From NCBI GenBank assembly GCA_964453075.1, contig CAYVNM010000004.1:1-64000 (forward strand): DNA of 64,000 nt, written 5' to 3'. Each line of letters begins with the position of its first letter. Position 1 is the first letter of the stretch. The notes under the pieces were generated by a model. The model had not been told where the DNA came from. It searched no databases and saw only the letters and a list, made by a program, of their open reading frames with translations. Positions 42,684 to 49,672 of the stretch are shown here, piece by piece. A program made the translations under genes and the position numbers. Origin of the DNA: C7867-006 sp964453075. GTDB taxonomy: Bacteria > Patescibacteriota > Minisyncoccia > Phycocordibacterales > DATDWN01.

Positions 42684-42974
42684 ATGCAAAAGTATGAGAC
42701 TGTTCCGGTACTTGTAGAGGCTCAGCAGTTTCTCTTAGACAGGAGTGGTTCGACCACTCCGTTTGGTATTGGTCAATGCGAATGCTACTGTGATGCTATG
42801 GATGGACGTGTTTGTCCTCAACATGGCGACTTTAGGGCACGTCTTTACGCTACAGATTTCGGAAGAGGGAATCCAGTAAGTGTCGGAGACTGGGTGGTAC
42901 GTTATCCGAATGGTCTTGAGATGGTACACAGTCCTGAGGAGTTCGGACGTCTGTATCGCAAGGTCATCGGATGA
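42684..42974 (+). CDS. Phage-type small protein (cassette C9)
   Basis: 96 residues. The plan VLVEAQQF... VGDWVVRYPNG... HSPEEFGRLYRKV resembles small phage and prophage proteins that begin with a KAxQF strand and end with a GDYIVR...F...Y motif; their function is unknown. An inserted CECYCDAMDGRVCPQH supplies four Cys and a His, a likely zinc site. GGAGG 7 nt upstream fixes the start. This is the best hint that the cassettes came through phage. Confidence 0.6.
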   Translation: MQKYETVPVLVEAQQFLLDRSGSTTPFGIGQCECYCDAMDGRVCPQHGDFRARLYATDFGRGNPVSVGDWVVRYPNGLEMVHSPEEFGRLYRKVIG

Positions 42975-43006
42975 TAGAGATCTGGCCAGAAAACCAGTAC
43001 CAGTGT

Positions 43007-43034
43007 AAGGGAGACTCGCAAGTCTCCCTTTTTG
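43007..43034 (+). terminator. Terminator of cassette C9
   Basis: AAGGGAGACT, CGCA, AGTCTCCCTTTTT. Confidence 0.92.
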
Positions 43035-43071
43035 TATGTACTAGAGATTAGATTTGTGTTATAAACAATAA

Positions 43072-43722
43072 GTGAATTTTCATATTATTACTCTTTTTCC
43101 AGGAGCTTTTGATTCATATCTAAATGAGTCTATAATTTCGCGTGCCATAGAAGATAAAAAAATCAAAGTGGAGTTTTATAATCCTAGAGATTACTCTGAT
43201 GACAAATGGAAAAGAGTGGATCAAAAACCATATAGTGGTGGTCCTGGAATGGTTATACAGGCCTTACCTACGGCAAAAGCAATAGAAAAGGCACTGACAA
43301 AGATAAAGAGGAATAAAAAAGCCAAGACTAAGATAATTTTCTTTTCTCCAGGTGGTAAACAGTTTACGACAACCTATGCAAAAAATGTTGCCAAAAAATA
43401 CACAGATATTATTTTTGTGTGCGGTAGATATGAAGGTATAGATGCTAGGGTAAAGAAAATATTCAAAATGGAGGATGTTTCCGTGGGCGATTTTGTTTTG
43501 ACAGGAGGCGAGCTACCAGCTATGTTGGTTCTTGATTGTGTTTCAAGGCAGATAGAGGGCGTACTAGGCAATTTCTCTTCCTTAGAGGAGTCTAGAGTCT
43601 CAAGTCACGATGTCTATACCAGGCCTGAGGTTTTTGAGTATAAGGGTAAAAAATACAAAGTTCCAAAAGTCTTGTTATCAGGAAATCATGCAGAGATAGA
43701 GAAGTGGAAGAAAGGTAAATAA
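43072..43722 (+). CDS. trmD: tRNA (guanine-N1)-methyltransferase TrmD
   Basis: Methylates G37 of tRNAs with SAM, preventing frameshifts. 216 residues. FHIITLFPGAFDSYL (N-terminus), YSGGPGMV, FVCGRYEGIDARV and SVGDFVLTGGELPAM (knot region) are all present. The start is GTG at 43072, 6 nt after TATAAA: leaderless with GTG. Cassette C9 separates it from khpA, so the usual rpsP-trmD operon is broken. Confidence 0.95.
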   Translation: MNFHIITLFPGAFDSYLNESIISRAIEDKKIKVEFYNPRDYSDDKWKRVDQKPYSGGPGMVIQALPTAKAIEKALTKIKRNKKAKTKIIFFSPGGKQFTTTYAKNVAKKYTDIIFVCGRYEGIDARVKKIFKMEDVSVGDFVLTGGELPAMLVLDCVSRQIEGVLGNFSSLEESRVSSHDVYTRPEVFEYKGKKYKVPKVLLSGNHAEIEKWKKGK

Positions 43723-43723
43723 A

Positions 43724-44014
43724 TTAGCTTGCGTAACCAGCCATAGCCATTGTGAAGGCTATCAATACAAACAAATAACCAGAAATTATAACAGTGAGTG
43801 GTGTATCTAGTAATAGAACTTTTACATAAGCTTCTTTTTCTTTGTGTTCTTTTACAAGGTAAAAAATTAAAAAAGATATAAAAGCAAGAATTACCGGTGA
43901 CCAGGTGTCAATAGAATAATCGGAAGTGCCTATTATAAGAACAAAAAATAGAATTATACCAAATGCTATACTTATTAAGTTTATAAACGATAAGAAATTT
44001 GTAAAGGATTTCAT
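43724..44014 (-). CDS. Small membrane protein, three helices
   Basis: 96 residues with three hydrophobic helices (about 8-31, 41-54, 70-92) separated by a charged KEHKEKEAY loop. No family recognised. Convergent with trmD (stops 1 nt apart). The ATG at 44014 lies 6 nt after a minus-strand TATACT, which decides between it and an upstream ATG at 44032. Resident base composition. Confidence 0.6.
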   Translation of the reverse strand: MKSFTNFLSFINLISIAFGIILFFVLIIGTSDYSIDTWSPVILAFISFLIFYLVKEHKEKEAYVKVLLLDTPLTVIISGYLFVLIAFTMAMAGYAS

Positions 44015-44077
44015 AAGTATAGTATATAACATCTATTCATCGTTTGTCATTTTGGTCTTAATTGTTAGAATGCTTGT

Positions 44078-45757
44078 ATGTTACAACAGGAGGCTCTTGA
44101 TATTTTAAAGATGGGTAAAAACGTTTTTTTAACCGGTCCTGCAGGGAGCGGTAAAACCCATGTGCTTAATTCATATATTGAATATCTTAAGTCTCATGCT
44201 GTGGACGTAGCTGTTACAGCATCTACAGGCATTGCAGCAACACACTTGGGAGGGATGACGATACATTCATGGTCTGGTATTGGTGTTCGCGACACTTTAA
44301 CTGATTATGATATAGACGAGCTCATGCAGAGATCATATCTATATAAAAGATTCGATAGAACAAAAGTTTTAATAATAGATGAGGTTTCGATGCTTCATCA
44401 CTACAGACTAGATTTGATTGATTGGATTTGTCGCCAGATGAAGCATAATGAAAAACCATTTGGTGGGATGCAAGTGGTTTTGTGCGGAGATTTTTTTCAA
44501 CTTCCCCCTGTAACACGAGGAGGTCTAATTGAATCGGAGTTTGCTTATAAAGCTGATTCTTGGCAGGATGCCAAACTCACTATTTGTTATTTGTCCGAAC
44601 AGCATCGTCAGAAAGATAATATCTATCTTTCTATTTTAAATCAGATTCGTCAGAACAATGTTAATACAAATACTATTGAGCTTTTGAAATCTCGTCTTAA
44701 CAAGGATCCAGAGTCTGGCAGAGAATTCACTCGTTTATATACACACAACATAGATGTTGATATTGTTAACAAAAGACACCTAGATTTAATAGATGCCGAA
44801 AAAAAGGAGTATAAAATGAGTTCTAAGGGTTCAAAAAATTTGACAGAAACTTTGAAAAAAAGTTGTTTGTCACCTGAAACTTTGGAGTTAAAAAGGGGGG
44901 CAAGAGTAATGTTCACAAAAAACCACATGGAGGGTGGTTATGTAAACGGAACTTTGGGTTTTGTTGTTGATTTTAATTCTTTTGGAGATCCGGTTATTGA
45001 AACAAATAATGGTATGAAGTTTTCTGTTACTCCCCAGTCCTGGAAAATTGAAGAAGAAGGTAAGGTTAAAGCAGAGATATCTCAACTTCCGTTGCGTCTT
45101 GCCTGGGCTATAACAGTGCACAAAAGTCAGGGAATGTCTCTAGATGCTATGGAGGTAGATCTGTCCAAATCTTTTGTATCTGGTATGGGTTATGTGGCCC
45201 TTTCAAGGGTTCGTTCGCTAGGAGGAATGAAACTCCTAGGTTTTAATGACATGTCTCTTGAGGTTGATAGCGAAGTGCTGGAAAAAGATAGAGAGTTTCA
45301 AAAGATGTCTGAATCTGCCCGCAGGGTTCTAGCTGATATGAGCAACGAAGAAGTTTTAGAAAAACAAAAACAATGGATGAAAAAGATTGAGCCAGAGGAG
45401 AGTATAAAGATAAGGAGAAAAGAAAAGGAGGAAAACAAAGAAATTAAGAAAAGTACACAAGAAATAACAGCGGGATTTTTGGAGCAAGAAATACCACTTG
45501 GAGATATTGCGGAAGCAAGAGGAGTGAAACAGGAAACAATAGTGTCACACATAGAGGATTTGTTGGCTGAGGATAGGAAAAACTGTCCGGATATTACTTA
45601 TTTGAAGAGGGAATTAAAACGCAGTGAATTAGATGAGATTTTAACAGCTTTCAAAAAATGTAAAACAACCACTCTTTCTCCTGTGTTTAATTACCTACAT
45701 AAAGAAAAAAAGAAAACCACATATCTAAAAATCCGTTTGGCTAGATTGTTTTTGTAA
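44078..45757 (+). CDS. Pif1-family DNA helicase
   Basis: SF1B 5'-3' helicase, 559 residues. Walker A GPAGSGKT (20-27), VTASTGIAATHLGGMTIHSW, Walker B LIIDEVSML, CGDFFQLPPV, and motif VI AWAITVHKSQGMSLDAMEVD with YVALSRVRSL. The C-terminal 110 residues hold a helix-turn-helix-like module (PLGDIAEARGVKQETIVSHIEDLL), as in the RecQ/Pif1 C-terminal domains of small genomes. TAGAAT ends 6 nt before the ATG: leaderless. CapA follows 4 nt after its stop. Confidence 0.92.
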   Translation: MLQQEALDILKMGKNVFLTGPAGSGKTHVLNSYIEYLKSHAVDVAVTASTGIAATHLGGMTIHSWSGIGVRDTLTDYDIDELMQRSYLYKRFDRTKVLIIDEVSMLHHYRLDLIDWICRQMKHNEKPFGGMQVVLCGDFFQLPPVTRGGLIESEFAYKADSWQDAKLTICYLSEQHRQKDNIYLSILNQIRQNNVNTNTIELLKSRLNKDPESGREFTRLYTHNIDVDIVNKRHLDLIDAEKKEYKMSSKGSKNLTETLKKSCLSPETLELKRGARVMFTKNHMEGGYVNGTLGFVVDFNSFGDPVIETNNGMKFSVTPQSWKIEEEGKVKAEISQLPLRLAWAITVHKSQGMSLDAMEVDLSKSFVSGMGYVALSRVRSLGGMKLLGFNDMSLEVDSEVLEKDREFQKMSESARRVLADMSNEEVLEKQKQWMKKIEPEESIKIRRKEKEENKEIKKSTQEITAGFLEQEIPLGDIAEARGVKQETIVSHIEDLLAEDRKNCPDITYLKRELKRSELDEILTAFKKCKTTTLSPVFNYLHKEKKKTTYLKIRLARLFL

Positions 45758-45761
45758 AAAC

Positions 45762-46772
45762 ATGACTAAGAAACATTATTTGTTGCTTATAGTTTTGCTC
45801 GTATTGTTTTTTGGATTTAATTTTTTTGTGTATACAAGGTCATTTGATATAGAAGATGATTTTGTAAAAATTACAAAAAAAGAGACCAAACAATACCCAT
45901 CAGTTTTAAATTTTGGTGATGTTATGTTTGATCGGGGTGTCAGAAATATAATGGAAAATCGTGGCCGAGACCCTTTTGAATATGTGAAGAAAGATTTAAA
46001 GTTGGTTCAGGGTCACGATGTTTTTATTGTTAATCTTGAAGGTCCAATAGTAGAAATGAATAGGAAAGAGTGTCAGGCTAAAGCCTATAATTTTCAATTT
46101 GCATCTACTACACCAAATTTACTAAAGAGTGTGGGTATTAATATGGTTAATATAGCAAATAACCATAGCTACGATTGTTACAATATAGGTTTTACCAAAA
46201 CCAAGGAATATCTAGATAGTGCAGGTATAGACTATATTGGAGACAATGTTTTAGAGAAAAGTTATATTACGAAGGTAGTAAAAGGAAAAGTCATAACATT
46301 TATTGGAATAGACGAAACAGTAGCTCAAATTCCTGTTTCTGATTTTTATCCACTTATAAATGAGCTAAATAAGGCTAGCGACTATGTGATAGTTAATATT
46401 CATTGGGGTACCGAATATGAGTTGGATAAAACAGAAAAACAAATGACTATAGCCCATGCGCTTATAGATAATGGTGCTGATGTTGTTTTTGGGCATCATC
46501 CACATGTTGTAGAGCCCGTTGAAATATACAAAGATAAGGTTATATTTTATTCATTAGGTAATTTTGTGTTTGATCAAGATTTTGGGGATACTACGGTTGG
46601 TTTGGGTGCTAGTGTGGAATTTGAAGGTAATAAAAGTGTTTTCAATATATTTCCTTTTAATATAAAAGTTTTTGCACCAGAACTCATGAAAGACGAAGAG
46701 AAGAGCGCTTTTTGTGAAAAATATTTGAAAACAGTGGGTCACAATGGTTGCAGTTTTTATGTAAAAAATTAA
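45762..46772 (+). CDS. CapA-type metallophosphatase-fold protein
   Basis: 336 residues. An N-terminal signal anchor (about 5-25) precedes a PGA_cap domain: LNFGDVMFDRGV (about 48-59), VNLEGPI, ANNHSYDCYNIGF, HWGTEYE and GHHPHVVEPVEIY. The family shares the calcineurin-like phosphatase fold, and these Asp, Asn and His motifs are its metal ligands. Named for capsule poly-gamma-glutamate synthesis, though many members act on other surface polymers. Co-transcribed with the helicase and the YbaK-like gene. Confidence 0.88.
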   Translation: MTKKHYLLLIVLLVLFFGFNFFVYTRSFDIEDDFVKITKKETKQYPSVLNFGDVMFDRGVRNIMENRGRDPFEYVKKDLKLVQGHDVFIVNLEGPIVEMNRKECQAKAYNFQFASTTPNLLKSVGINMVNIANNHSYDCYNIGFTKTKEYLDSAGIDYIGDNVLEKSYITKVVKGKVITFIGIDETVAQIPVSDFYPLINELNKASDYVIVNIHWGTEYELDKTEKQMTIAHALIDNGADVVFGHHPHVVEPVEIYKDKVIFYSLGNFVFDQDFGDTTVGLGASVEFEGNKSVFNIFPFNIKVFAPELMKDEEKSAFCEKYLKTVGHNGCSFYVKN

Positions 46773-46783
46773 AATTATGATTT

Positions 46784-47272
46784 ATGAAATATCACCCACT
46801 AACAGAAAAAATACAGAATATCTTAAAAGAAAAAAGTTTTGAATTTGAAACCTTTGAACACGAGCCAGTTCGCACTAGTGAAGAAGCTTCTAAGCTTCGT
46901 CATGGATACAAAATAGAACAAGGGGCCAAGTCTATTATTGTGAGGGTAAAAAAATCTGGAGAAGGTAAATCGTTTGCAATGTTTGTTTTGCAGGGCAACA
47001 AGAAATTTAATAAAGAAAAATTAAAAGATAATTTTGGTTTAACTGATGTTCGGTTTGCTACCGAAGAAGAGGTTTTCAAAATAACAGACGGCGTGCTTCT
47101 TGGAGGAGTTCCGCCATTCGGTAACTTATTTGGTTTACCTGTTTATGTTGACTATGGGTTATTAGAAAATGAAAGAATTGTTTTTAATGCTGGGGACAAA
47201 AGTTTTTCGATAGGTATGAAAACTACTGACTATGTAAATGTGGTAAATCCAATAAAAGGGAACATTGTATAA
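46784..47272 (+). CDS. YbaK/ProX-type aminoacyl-tRNA deacylase
   Basis: 162 residues, one editing domain: FEHEPVRTSEEASKLRHG (about 26-43), GAKSIIVRVK, FVLQGNKKFN with the catalytic Lys region, and GGVPPFGNLFGLPVYVD. The family hydrolyses mischarged tRNA such as Ala- or Cys-tRNA-Pro. 11 nt after capA, same transcript. Cassette C10 (opposite strand) ends 5 nt past its stop. Confidence 0.87.
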   Translation: MKYHPLTEKIQNILKEKSFEFETFEHEPVRTSEEASKLRHGYKIEQGAKSIIVRVKKSGEGKSFAMFVLQGNKKFNKEKLKDNFGLTDVRFATEEEVFKITDGVLLGGVPPFGNLFGLPVYVDYGLLENERIVFNAGDKSFSIGMKTTDYVNVVNPIKGNIV

Positions 47273-47276
47273 AACG

Positions 47277-47311
47277 AACCCGCCGCACGCGACGGGGTCG
47301 TGTGGAGCGGG
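47277..47311 (-). terminator. Terminator of cassette C10
   Basis: On minus: CCCGC-TCCACACGA, CCCC, GTCGCGTGCG-GCGGG, then a loose T tract (TTCGTTTT). Confidence 0.75.
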
Positions 47312-47315
47312 TAGA

Positions 47316-47531
47316 TTAGGTTTGTGGTGGGTATCTCTTCAGAACAACCAACATGGTGTTTTTTGGAGCTTGTCTGGTCATTACTATCTCGGCCGTCATT
47401 GAACTTACTCCACAATCTGTGCGAACCAGGCTAGCCACAACAAGGTTTCCATCGTGTGGAACTTGTAAGGAGATGCATCTCCCTACTCTCAGAAACTCAA
47501 AGTTTCTGCGGTCGATAGTTAGTGTCTCCAT
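47316..47531 (-). CDS. Unknown 71-aa protein (cassette C10)
   Basis: 71 residues (METLTIDRRNFEFLRVG...RYPPQT), predicted all-beta, perhaps a small barrel. No family recognised. AAGGAG 9 nt upstream supports the start. Promoter, ribosome site and terminator are all on the minus strand, opposite the flanking plus-strand operons. Confidence 0.62.
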   Translation of the reverse strand: METLTIDRRNFEFLRVGRCISLQVPHDGNLVVASLVRTDCGVSSMTAEIVMTRQAPKNTMLVVLKRYPPQT

Positions 47532-47554
47532 CAGGGGGGTCTCCTTCTAAGGTT

Positions 47555-47583
47555 AGTCTAGCAGATGAGGTTATCCACAGCAA
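47555..47583 (-). promoter_or_regulatory. Promoter of cassette C10
   Basis: Minus-strand TTGCTG (47578-47583), 17-bp spacer, TAGACT (47555-47560). Confidence 0.55.
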
Positions 47584-47588
47584 GATAT

Positions 47589-47618
47589 TTGACTGGTGAA
47601 CCACAGTTCACTTATAAT
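47589..47618 (+). promoter_or_regulatory. lexA operon promoter with SOS box
   Basis: TTGACT (47589-47594), 18-bp spacer, TATAAT (47613-47618). The spacer holds GTGAAC-CACA-GTTCAC (47596-47611), a perfect 6-4-6 inverted repeat containing GAAC-N4-GTTC, the core of Bacillus-type LexA boxes. Binding there would cover the promoter, so autoregulation is expected. Confidence 0.8.
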
Positions 47619-47649
47619 ATTTTACATACAAATATTAATAGAAAAAATT

Positions 47650-47850
47650 ATGAGCAAACAAAATTTAGAAAAAATTTTAAGAAGGGAATTAGAGGTTTTA
47701 AATGATCAAATTGATCAGAAAATTATCAAAGGACTTTCATATGCTCGAGAGGCAAAACGTCACAAGTTTTTACTCTCAAGTTTGGCTAGTGTGCGACGAG
47801 AAGCTAGGTCTAGTTCAGGATGGCTCACAAGAACATTTTCTATAATATAA
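47650..47850 (+). CDS. Small basic helical protein in the lexA operon
   Basis: 66 residues, MSKQNLEKILRRELEVLNDQ..., charged helices with a basic second half (REAKRHKF, RREARSSSGWLTRTF). No family recognised. It begins about 25 nt after the -10 of the SOS-box promoter and ends 6 nt before lexA, so it should be induced with the SOS response. An upstream ATG would lie before the -10. Confidence 0.65.
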   Translation: MSKQNLEKILRRELEVLNDQIDQKIIKGLSYAREAKRHKFLLSSLASVRREARSSSGWLTRTFSII

Positions 47851-47856
47851 AATCTT

Positions 47857-48438
47857 ATGTCAGAAGAAAATTATATAGTTCAAAAAAATAAAATAATTTC
47901 TTTTTATCAGAAAAACAGACGAATGCCTGGATACAAAGAAATAATGGGGCTTGTTGGTTTCAAATCTAAGAATGCGGTCTACAAACTCATAAACAAACTT
48001 GTGGAGGATGAAGTGGTAGACAAAGATTCGAACGGTAGACTTACACCCATGAAGATCTTCGGAGAGGTACCTCTTTTGGGACTTGTAGAAGCTGGTATTC
48101 CGACAAGTGTAGATCCTAATCAGCTCGATTCATTAAACCTAGATCAGTATTTAGTGGGTAATAATAAACAATCAACATACTTACTTGAGGTAAAAGGGGA
48201 TTCTATGATAGATGAGGGTATAAAAGAAGGTGATTTGGTTATTGTTGAGAGACGGGGTGATCCCAAAGATGGGGATATAGTTATAGCAGAGGTGGATGGT
48301 GGTTGGACCATGAAATATTTCAAGAAAAAGGGAAGTTTGATATATTTGAAACCAGCAAACAAAAATTATTCACCAATATATCCGCAGTATGACTTAAAGG
48401 TGGCTGCCATAGTTAAGGGAGTAATTCGAAAGTACTAA
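47857..48438 (+). CDS. lexA: LexA-type SOS repressor
   Basis: Represses DNA-damage genes and cleaves itself with RecA. 193 residues. A winged helix occupies about 1-65 (KEIMGLVGFKSKNAVYKLINKL as recognition region). The autocleavage bond is Ala79-Gly80 in VEAGIP; the catalytic Ser116 is in KGDSM and Lys153 in TMKYF. The Ser-Lys spacing of 37 equals that of E. coli LexA (119/156). The promoter carries a matching GAAC-N4-GTTC box. Element A5 begins at its stop. Confidence 0.93.
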   Translation: MSEENYIVQKNKIISFYQKNRRMPGYKEIMGLVGFKSKNAVYKLINKLVEDEVVDKDSNGRLTPMKIFGEVPLLGLVEAGIPTSVDPNQLDSLNLDQYLVGNNKQSTYLLEVKGDSMIDEGIKEGDLVIVERRGDPKDGDIVIAEVDGGWTMKYFKKKGSLIYLKPANKNYSPIYPQYDLKVAAIVKGVIRKY

Positions 48439-48556
48439 TTTCTGGTTTTTTTCTTTTATTTTTTCATTGCTCGTTTTATTTGCTCCACGTAGAATACTTG
48501 GTGTACACTTTGATCGCAAATAAAACTTCGTGCCTCAAACTAAAAGAAAAATCTTC
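48438..48556 (+). repeat. Palindromic 3' element A5
   Basis: Divergent copy after lexA. Outer arms are T-rich / A-rich (TTTTTCTTTTA / TAAAAGAAAAA). Second stem CGTTTTATTTGC / GCAAATAAAACTTCG, then GCTCCACG, a TAC...GTA hairpin and CTTTGATCGC, lining up with GTTCCGCG / CTTGGTCACAAG of A3. Confidence 0.65.
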
Positions 48557-48604
48557 ATAAATTAATGAAACTTTAGGAGGTTAGATAGTATAAAACTTTA
48601 GACT

Positions 48605-48895
48605 ATGTCAAAAATGTTTAGATTTAAGGCAAGAGTTTGGCGATGGCCAGGGGATTTTGGTTGGCATTTTGTTAATCTACCAAAAGATCTGGCTAAAAAG
48701 ATAAAAAAATACGGAACTCCATATGGGGCGGGATTTATTAAAGTAAGAGTCACTTTAGGTAAAAGTACCTGGATTACAGCTTTGTTTCCAGACAAAAAAT
48801 CAGATTCATATATAATGTCAGTTAAGAAACCGATACGTCAGAAAGAAGGCATATGGGAAGATGATGAGGTTAATGTTTCATTTCTACTTCAATGA
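48605..48895 (+). CDS. DUF1905 protein
   Basis: 96 residues. The DUF1905 barrel is seen from GDFGWHFVNLPKDLAKKIKKYG through KVRVTLGKSTWITALFP to YIMSVKKPIRQKEGI and DDEVNVSFLL. Function unknown; the family is often near or fused to YdeI-like domains. TATAAA lies 10 nt before the ATG. Overlaps the next gene by ATGA. Confidence 0.85.
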   Translation: MSKMFRFKARVWRWPGDFGWHFVNLPKDLAKKIKKYGTPYGAGFIKVRVTLGKSTWITALFPDKKSDSYIMSVKKPIRQKEGIWEDDEVNVSFLLQ

Positions 48896-49152
48896 AAATA
48901 ATTGTAAAAGCTAAACCAGGATCAAAAGTGGAACTCGTGGAGAGAATGAATCATCCGACTCTGGATTTATTAGATTTCAATAAATGTATGATTGAATACA
49001 AAGTTTCAATCAAAGAACCTCCTGTAAGAGGCAAGGCTAACAATGCTATTGTTCGGGCTTTAGCAAAATACTTTAATGTTTCTCCTTCGCTTGTGCGAAT
49101 GGTTTCGGGTCAATCAAGCAGGAAAAAAGTTTACGAAATTGTAGGACTGTGA
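48892..49152 (+). CDS. DUF167 (YggU-type) protein
   Basis: 86 residues. The family motif is KAKPGSKVELVE, then YKVSIKEPPVRGKANNAIVRALAKYFNVSPSLVRMVSGQSSRKKVYEI, which contains the hallmark P-x-x-GKAN and the SGxxSR-K ending. Function unknown. Co-translated with the DUF1905 gene through a four-base overlap. Confidence 0.92.
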   Translation: MKIIVKAKPGSKVELVERMNHPTLDLLDFNKCMIEYKVSIKEPPVRGKANNAIVRALAKYFNVSPSLVRMVSGQSSRKKVYEIVGL

Positions 49153-49672
49153 ATATTGTGTGGATAACCATATTGACTTTAGACTGGTTCGGCTAGTTTT
49201 TATTTTTTATAAATGTACTTATTTTAAGCCGTTATTTAACGAAAAAGATATACACATCTATAACTTGACTTAGACCCCATAATAAAAGGGTTGACAGATG
49301 ACTGTCTGTTGACGTATACTCTACCTTAACTTCATACGATTGAGTCTTGATAGAAAGTGAAGGGATTACAAGGTTAATTGGTCCGCTTGCACTATTTTGC
49401 GACAAAATCGCTAAAAAAATAATAACGAAATACAGTGCCCTTGGGGAAGGGTCTGTTTTTGTTTGTGTAATAACTGACAAAATCACCTCATCTGCGTTGT
49501 TTGAGAATTATTGTTTCTTTCGCTCCTTACAGGAGTAGCACACCTTTCACATTTTGATTACAAAACGTTCAAGGTCTTGCGAAGTAATAATAACATTTCT
49601 CACCCAGCATCTAAGGCAATTTAGTCGGTCATGAGTATTTTATTAATAAGAAAGTTTAAAGAAATTATTTTT
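49153..49672 (+). other. Long non-coding region upstream of rpoB
   Basis: 520 bp without a credible gene. It holds a promoter at 49291-49320, then about 345 nt of predicted leader with small hairpins (for example CTCC-TTACA-GGAG near 49524) and no T-run terminator. A weak 84-codon minus-strand frame has no ribosome site or homology I recognise. A leader with a regulatory role for the rpo operon is possible. Confidence 0.5.
49291..49320 (+). promoter_or_regulatory. Promoter of rpoB-rpoC with internal palindrome
   Basis: TTGACA (49291-49296), 18-bp spacer, TATACT (49315-49320). GACAG-ATGA-CTGTC (from 49293) spans the -35 and spacer, an operator-like inverted repeat. Confidence 0.6.

Noticed and set aside
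49232..49486. 84-codon minus-strand frame upstream of rpoB
   Set aside because: No ribosome site, no promoter, no recognised family; it overlaps the predicted rpoB promoter on the opposite strand.
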